Assembly: GCA_025360005.1 (NCBI GenBank)
Contig: JANYDA010000047.1
Span: 1-44,493 of the forward strand
Direction of reading: 5' to 3'
DNA: 44,493 nucleotides
Source of the DNA: Fibrobacteria bacterium
Lineage (GTDB): Bacteria; Fibrobacterota; Fibrobacteria; UBA11236
Below are positions 40,468 to 44,493 of this stretch, in pieces (position 1 is the first letter of the stretch; each line of letters starts with the position of its first letter). Both the position numbers and the translations under genes were made by a program. The notes below the pieces were generated by a model, which did not search any database, was not told the origin of the DNA, and worked only from the letters and a program-made list of their open reading frames with translations.

Positions 40468-40685
40468 TTTTTTTCGATGCTTTTTCGACCTTGAAGGCAG
40501 AGGGCGGAAATCGGGGGGTTCCCAAAATCCGCCACGGAAACTTGCCGCCCTTTCCCGTTCGGGGACGCGCTTATCGCTTATATTAAACGGGTCCATTCTC
40601 ATTAGTCCGATACATTCACGGGGATGGCTGCGGGGTCCGTCGAAACCTTCCCATCCGAGCTTTCCGTTCAAGAGGAAATCCAACC

Positions 40686-42413
40686 ATGAAAACATTTCTC
40701 CGCTCCACCTTCGCCGCCGTCGTTCTCCTGGGCTTTTTGGCCGGGGCCCGGGCGCAATTGCCCACCGGCATGACCGTGGTGCCTTTCTACGATACCAACA
40801 AGGCCGGCCTCAGCTTCGCCAAGGACAAGCAATCCGTGGTGGGCATGTGGGAAGTTCCGGGCAAGCCGGAACATTTCCTGGTGCTCGGCTTTTGGGGCTA
40901 CGTCTGGTCGCTGTATCCGGACACTACCAAGACCTATGCGGCCGACGCCATCAAGGATTACGCCAAAAAGCAGCTGGCCGACTTCAACACCGTGGTCATG
41001 AAAGGCTGGGAACAGGGCGCGCTGGGCGGGGCCTTCGATCCCAACTTCGCCAGCAATCGTTTTTTTTACATCATCTACAACAAATATGCCAGCCCCTCCA
41101 GCTACCATGGCGGTACCACGCCGACCGGTGTCGATGGAATGACCCAGCAGGGCCTGGTGGTGGTGGAGCGGTGGAAGCTTTCCAACGATTGCAAATCCCT
41201 GACCAAGGACACCACGCTTTTCACGGCCAACCATTACAACGGGTACGGCGCCAGCAACATGGTATTCGGCAAGGACGGGCTGCTCTACATCACCACCGAC
41301 TCCTACAGCCAGAACAGCTGGGACAGCACCATCTACATGCGCAAGATCCTCCGCATCGACGTATCCAAGCCGGAGGGCGGCAAACTGTATACCATCCCGC
41401 CCGGCAACCCCTGGTACAATGCCGCCAATCCGGCGGTCAAGAAGGAGGTTTTCGCATACGGATTCCGGAACACTTACTCCATCCAGGCGGATTATCTCAC
41501 CGGCCATATCTGGGGCGGAGAAGTGGGACAGGGCACTTGGGAAGAGGTGAACATCATCCAGGCCGGCAAGAACTACGGCTGGGGCAACGGCGGCGACGGC
41601 GCCGCGGTAGGCAGGAACAGCATCGGCATCGAAGGGCCATGCTCTTCCACCGGCGGCGGCTTCACCAGCATCGGCAACGATACGGGCAATACTTCCGGCG
41701 TCACCCAGATGGCGAGCTATTCCCGCACCTATAGGGGCCGGACCTATACCTGCGCGGACTTCACCAATGGGACGTGGAACTTCAATCATGGGGGCGCCGA
41801 CGCCTACGGCAGCAAAACCGCGCTCCCGGGTACGGGCATCAGTTGCATCATTTTGAGCCAGGCTTTCCGGGGAGACCCGGCCTCTCCGTTCTACGGCTAC
41901 CATTTCGTCACCGACGTGGCCAGCAATTATTTCATAGCGGTGAAAGAGGGCGTGGCCGGCGCGCAGAAGGTAGGCGGCGTTCCCGGCGGCATGGTATTCA
42001 GCGGGGACAGGCAACATAACGGCATCACCTCCTTCGCAGAGGACGCCTACGGAAACATGTATGTCACCATGCTCTCTTCCAGCACCACGGGCGCTTTCGC
42101 CTGGCACGACATATACCGCATGTCCCATCCCCAGCTGAGGCCCTTGACCGTGCCGCGGGACCAGGTAGTTCCCACCGCGATTGGGGAAACCCGGTTCATT
42201 ACGGGCCGCCACCCTAGCTTCGATAAGTTTGTCTGGAAGGGCGCCGGACCCATTTGGATAGCCGTTCCGGAAGGCTTTTCCCGGGTGGAACTCTATAATC
42301 TGGGTGGAAAACGGATTTGGACCGGCAAGGCGGAAAGCAAGGGGTTGAAGGCCTCCTTGCCGATTCCCGCGGATTTGGAAATGGGTATCCTGGGTACCCG
42401 CTTTCTACCTTAG
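40686..42413 (+). CDS. Exported PQQ-dependent sugar dehydrogenase-like protein with sorting tail
   Basis: A 575-residue exported protein of the glucose/sorbosone dehydrogenase (soluble quinoprotein) group, a six-bladed propeller that oxidises sugars with PQQ. A signal peptide (FAAVVLLGFLAGARAQ) and GAGGAAA ribosome site support the ATG. Family segments: GWEQGALGGAFDPNF, MVFGKDGLLYITTDSY, VFAYGFRNTYSIQADYLTG, IWGGEVGQGTWEEVNII, GKNYGWGN. The last 60 residues form a T9SS-type tail (VPEGFSRVELYNLGGKRIW, then ILGTRFLP), matching that of the adjacent remnant. Whether PQQ or another cofactor is used cannot be told. Confidence 0.85.
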   Translation: MKTFLRSTFAAVVLLGFLAGARAQLPTGMTVVPFYDTNKAGLSFAKDKQSVVGMWEVPGKPEHFLVLGFWGYVWSLYPDTTKTYAADAIKDYAKKQLADFNTVVMKGWEQGALGGAFDPNFASNRFFYIIYNKYASPSSYHGGTTPTGVDGMTQQGLVVVERWKLSNDCKSLTKDTTLFTANHYNGYGASNMVFGKDGLLYITTDSYSQNSWDSTIYMRKILRIDVSKPEGGKLYTIPPGNPWYNAANPAVKKEVFAYGFRNTYSIQADYLTGHIWGGEVGQGTWEEVNIIQAGKNYGWGNGGDGAAVGRNSIGIEGPCSSTGGGFTSIGNDTGNTSGVTQMASYSRTYRGRTYTCADFTNGTWNFNHGGADAYGSKTALPGTGISCIILSQAFRGDPASPFYGYHFVTDVASNYFIAVKEGVAGAQKVGGVPGGMVFSGDRQHNGITSFAEDAYGNMYVTMLSSSTTGAFAWHDIYRMSHPQLRPLTVPRDQVVPTAIGETRFITGRHPSFDKFVWKGAGPIWIAVPEGFSRVELYNLGGKRIWTGKAESKGLKASLPIPADLEMGILGTRFLP

Positions 42414-42627
42414 TCTCTTTTCCATGCCGAAGGCATTTACCGGAATTACCGTTATCCGGGATTGGCGATTATCAAACGCGGCGGGTTTTTTGCAGGGGTA
42501 CCGCCGCCCCGCCTCTAGTAATATTACCTTTACTGCCACACATGCCGAAGCCAAACCGGGTCCTAAAGGCTTGGTTTCTTCCGCTTTATGAAAGAATTTC
42601 ATTATCCAAACAACACCCGAACTACCA

Positions 42628-44232
42628 GTGGAGCCAATGGAGAAAGCCATCAAAAGGGGCGGGAGGGTCACCTCTAACCAGCTTAATCGCCCTCTGAAAT
42701 CCAAGCGCGAAATCCTGATCAATGTCCGGCCCTACGAAAAGCGCATCGCCATTCTTGAAGACGGACGCCTGGCGGAAATCGTGTACGAACGGCCGGAAAG
42801 CAATCGTCTGGTCGGCAACATATATAAAGGCGTGGTCAACGCCGTTCTCCCGGGCCTGCAAGCGGCCTTCGTCGATATCGGCCTGGAAAAAGCCGGCTTC
42901 CTCCACGTGGAAGACGTGGCCGGCCGCCCCAACCTGGAAGACTATGATGATGATGACGGCGACGCCCGTCCCGCGCCGCGCCAGGACGAAGGCAAGACCA
43001 TCGATCAATTGCTCAAGACCGGCCAGGAAATCCTGGTCCAGGTGACCAAGGAACCCATCAGCACCAAGGGCCCGCGCCTCACCGCGCATCTTTCGTTCGC
43101 GGGACGCTTCCTGGTCTGCATGCCCGGGACCGATTTCATCGGCGTCAGCAAAAAGAGCCGGGATCCGCAACAACGCCGCACCCTCAAGAAATTGATCCGC
43201 GATCTCAAGTCCCCGGAATGCGGGTACATCGTGCGTACCATCGGCCTCAACGAATCCGAAAACGAATTCGGCATCCAGATGAAGCAGTTGGAATCCAAAT
43301 GGGAAACCTGCAAGGCCCAGTCGGAACTGGTCCAGGCCCCCTCCCTGGTGCATCAGGAGTCCGATTCCAGCGAAACCACCCTGCGCGACTATTTCTCCGA
43401 AGACGTGGACGCGGTGTGGATCGACGACAAGAGCGAACACAAGACCGTGGTCAGTTTCCTCAAGGTCCTGTCCGCGGACATGGTGGACAAGGTCAAGCTG
43501 TACGAAGGCGACCTCTCCCTCTTCGATCATTTCGGCATCGAAGAAGAATTGGAAAAGACTTTCGCCCGGCGCGTGCAACTCAAGCGCGGCGGCTACCTCA
43601 TCATCGATCAGACCGAAGCGCTCGTCTCCATCGACGTGAACACGGGCGGCAAGGTGCGCGGCCGCGACCAAGGCAAGAACATCGTGGAGACCAACATCGA
43701 CGCGGCCTGGGAAGTGGCCAAGCAAATGCGCCTGCGCGATCTGGGCGGCCTCATCGTAGTCGATTTCATCGACATGGATTCCGAAGAGGACAAGGAAAAC
43801 GTCGTCCGCGAATTCAAAAAAGCCATCCGCATCGACAAATCCCCGGTCTCGTTCTCCAACCTTTCGCAGTTCGGCCTGATGGAAATCACGCGCAAGCGCG
43901 TGCGCCCCAACGTGGTCAAGGAACAGAGCAACGTATGCCCCACCTGCAAAGGCGACGGCTATATCCCCTCGATGGAAACGGTAGTGGGCTCCATCGACCG
44001 CTGGCTCCGCCGCTTCCGCGCCAAGCGCGGCGAGAAGGAGATCACCATGGCCCTGCATCCGCAAATGATCGCGCACGTGGTCGAAAACCGCGGCGTCATC
44101 GTCAAATACTGGGAGCGGTCGCACAACATCCGCATCCAATTGGTGGAAGACGAGAATTCCAACTTCAGCGAATTCCGCATCTTCTCCACCGGCAGCGGCG
44201 ACGAAATCACCCAAACCGGCGAGGCCCGATAG
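42628..44232 (+). CDS. rng: Ribonuclease G (RNase E/G family)
   Basis: A 534-residue endoribonuclease that processes rRNA precursors and decays mRNA. The start is taken as GTG 42628; ATG 42637 is equally possible, and both add about 25 residues before the usual beginning KREILINVRPYEKRIAILEDG. An S1-like RNA-binding region (NIYKGVVNAVLPGLQAAFVD) is interrupted by an Asp-rich insert (YDDDDGDARPAPRQDE). Catalytic blocks SIDVNTG (about residue 334) and VVDFIDMD (about 378) carry the metal-binding aspartates, and the zinc-link CPTCKGDGY is at about 437. No C-terminal degradosome scaffold is present, so G rather than E. Confidence 0.94.
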   Translation: MEPMEKAIKRGGRVTSNQLNRPLKSKREILINVRPYEKRIAILEDGRLAEIVYERPESNRLVGNIYKGVVNAVLPGLQAAFVDIGLEKAGFLHVEDVAGRPNLEDYDDDDGDARPAPRQDEGKTIDQLLKTGQEILVQVTKEPISTKGPRLTAHLSFAGRFLVCMPGTDFIGVSKKSRDPQQRRTLKKLIRDLKSPECGYIVRTIGLNESENEFGIQMKQLESKWETCKAQSELVQAPSLVHQESDSSETTLRDYFSEDVDAVWIDDKSEHKTVVSFLKVLSADMVDKVKLYEGDLSLFDHFGIEEELEKTFARRVQLKRGGYLIIDQTEALVSIDVNTGGKVRGRDQGKNIVETNIDAAWEVAKQMRLRDLGGLIVVDFIDMDSEEDKENVVREFKKAIRIDKSPVSFSNLSQFGLMEITRKRVRPNVVKEQSNVCPTCKGDGYIPSMETVVGSIDRWLRRFRAKRGEKEITMALHPQMIAHVVENRGVIVKYWERSHNIRIQLVEDENSNFSEFRIFSTGSGDEITQTGEAR

Positions 44233-44493
44233 CAGACCCCCCAGGCGCGCAAAGCCCTGGGACTACCGACCCCCTCCGGGACTCCCGACTCACCGTCTGG
44301 ACCAAACCCCCGCAGGTACCGGTAAAAGCAAAAAGCCTCAGACCACCCGTAGGAATAACGACGTGGTCTTTAAACAGGGAACCTGCCTGGGTCGCAATGC
44401 CAAGGCGGGCACGTATTCGCGGAGACGGTTTCTTCAGGTCATATCGACGGAAGTCCTCGTCTTCAAGCGGAGTAAGGCTCCCCGCGGAAATGG
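44233..44493. other. Unassigned end of window
   Basis: No gene is supported in the last 261 bases. AGACCAC (44340-44346) pairs with GTGGTCT (44363-44369) around a 16-base loop, which could be a weak terminator for rng. A plus-strand frame is open to the window edge but has no start codon and no recognisable protein; a structured RNA cannot be excluded. Confidence 0.4.

Overview
The window is a GC-rich chromosomal segment, densely coded on both strands, most likely from an environmental, motile member of Fibrobacterota. The strongest pointers are a TIGR02147-family regulator (a family defined from Fibrobacter succinogenes paralogs), a very large SprA-type translocon protein of the type IX secretion system (T9SS), and several exported proteins ending in a T9SS-like C-terminal sorting domain. 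Flagellar fliD/fliS genes show that it is not a non-motile gut Fibrobacter. The assignment is an inference from gene content; no rRNA, tRNA, CRISPR array or insertion sequence was found.

Bases 1-4480 hold the end of an ABC importer operon: a MalG-type permease (cut by the window edge), a small two-helix membrane protein, two different MalK/UgpC-type ATPases in overlapping frames, and a HupE/UreJ-like membrane protein. A diheme cytochrome c with a sorting tail follows (4913-6418) and ends in a textbook terminator.

Bases 6555-10670 (minus strand) hold the most striking unit: an ECF sigma factor, a membrane-anchored zinc-less anti-sigma-like protein, an exported caspase-fold protease fused to a probable outer-membrane barrel, and a lipoprotein. 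Every junction is a 4-base ATGA overlap. Two cell-envelope lipoproteins (COG3014-like and LpoB-like) lie directly upstream on the same strand.

Bases 13259-18319 contain small exported or membrane proteins, a glutamine amidotransferase and a secreted DUF1080 protein. Bases 18350-21653 (minus) look like one operon: XRE regulator, N-carbamoylputrescine amidase (aguB), agmatine deiminase (aguA), and a CPBP-type membrane protease. Together aguA and aguB convert agmatine to putrescine. A divergent atypical receiver protein and an M32 carboxypeptidase follow.

Bases 23835-30100 contain a PEP-CTERM protein, a sigma-70 family factor, then fliD-fliS and a FliT/FlgN-like chaperone under a possible sigma-28 promoter, and convergent rsmA. 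The 371-base gap between the sigma gene and fliD is AT-rich and full of dyad symmetry.

Bases 30441-44232 (plus) carry sprA, the TIGR02147 regulator translationally coupled to a LamG/DUF2341 lipoprotein, a frameshifted remnant of a sugar-dehydrogenase-like gene beside its intact paralog, and ribonuclease G. A further feature is a family of inverted repeats built from 7-base A/T-rich words, present at 598-824 and 29032-29162.
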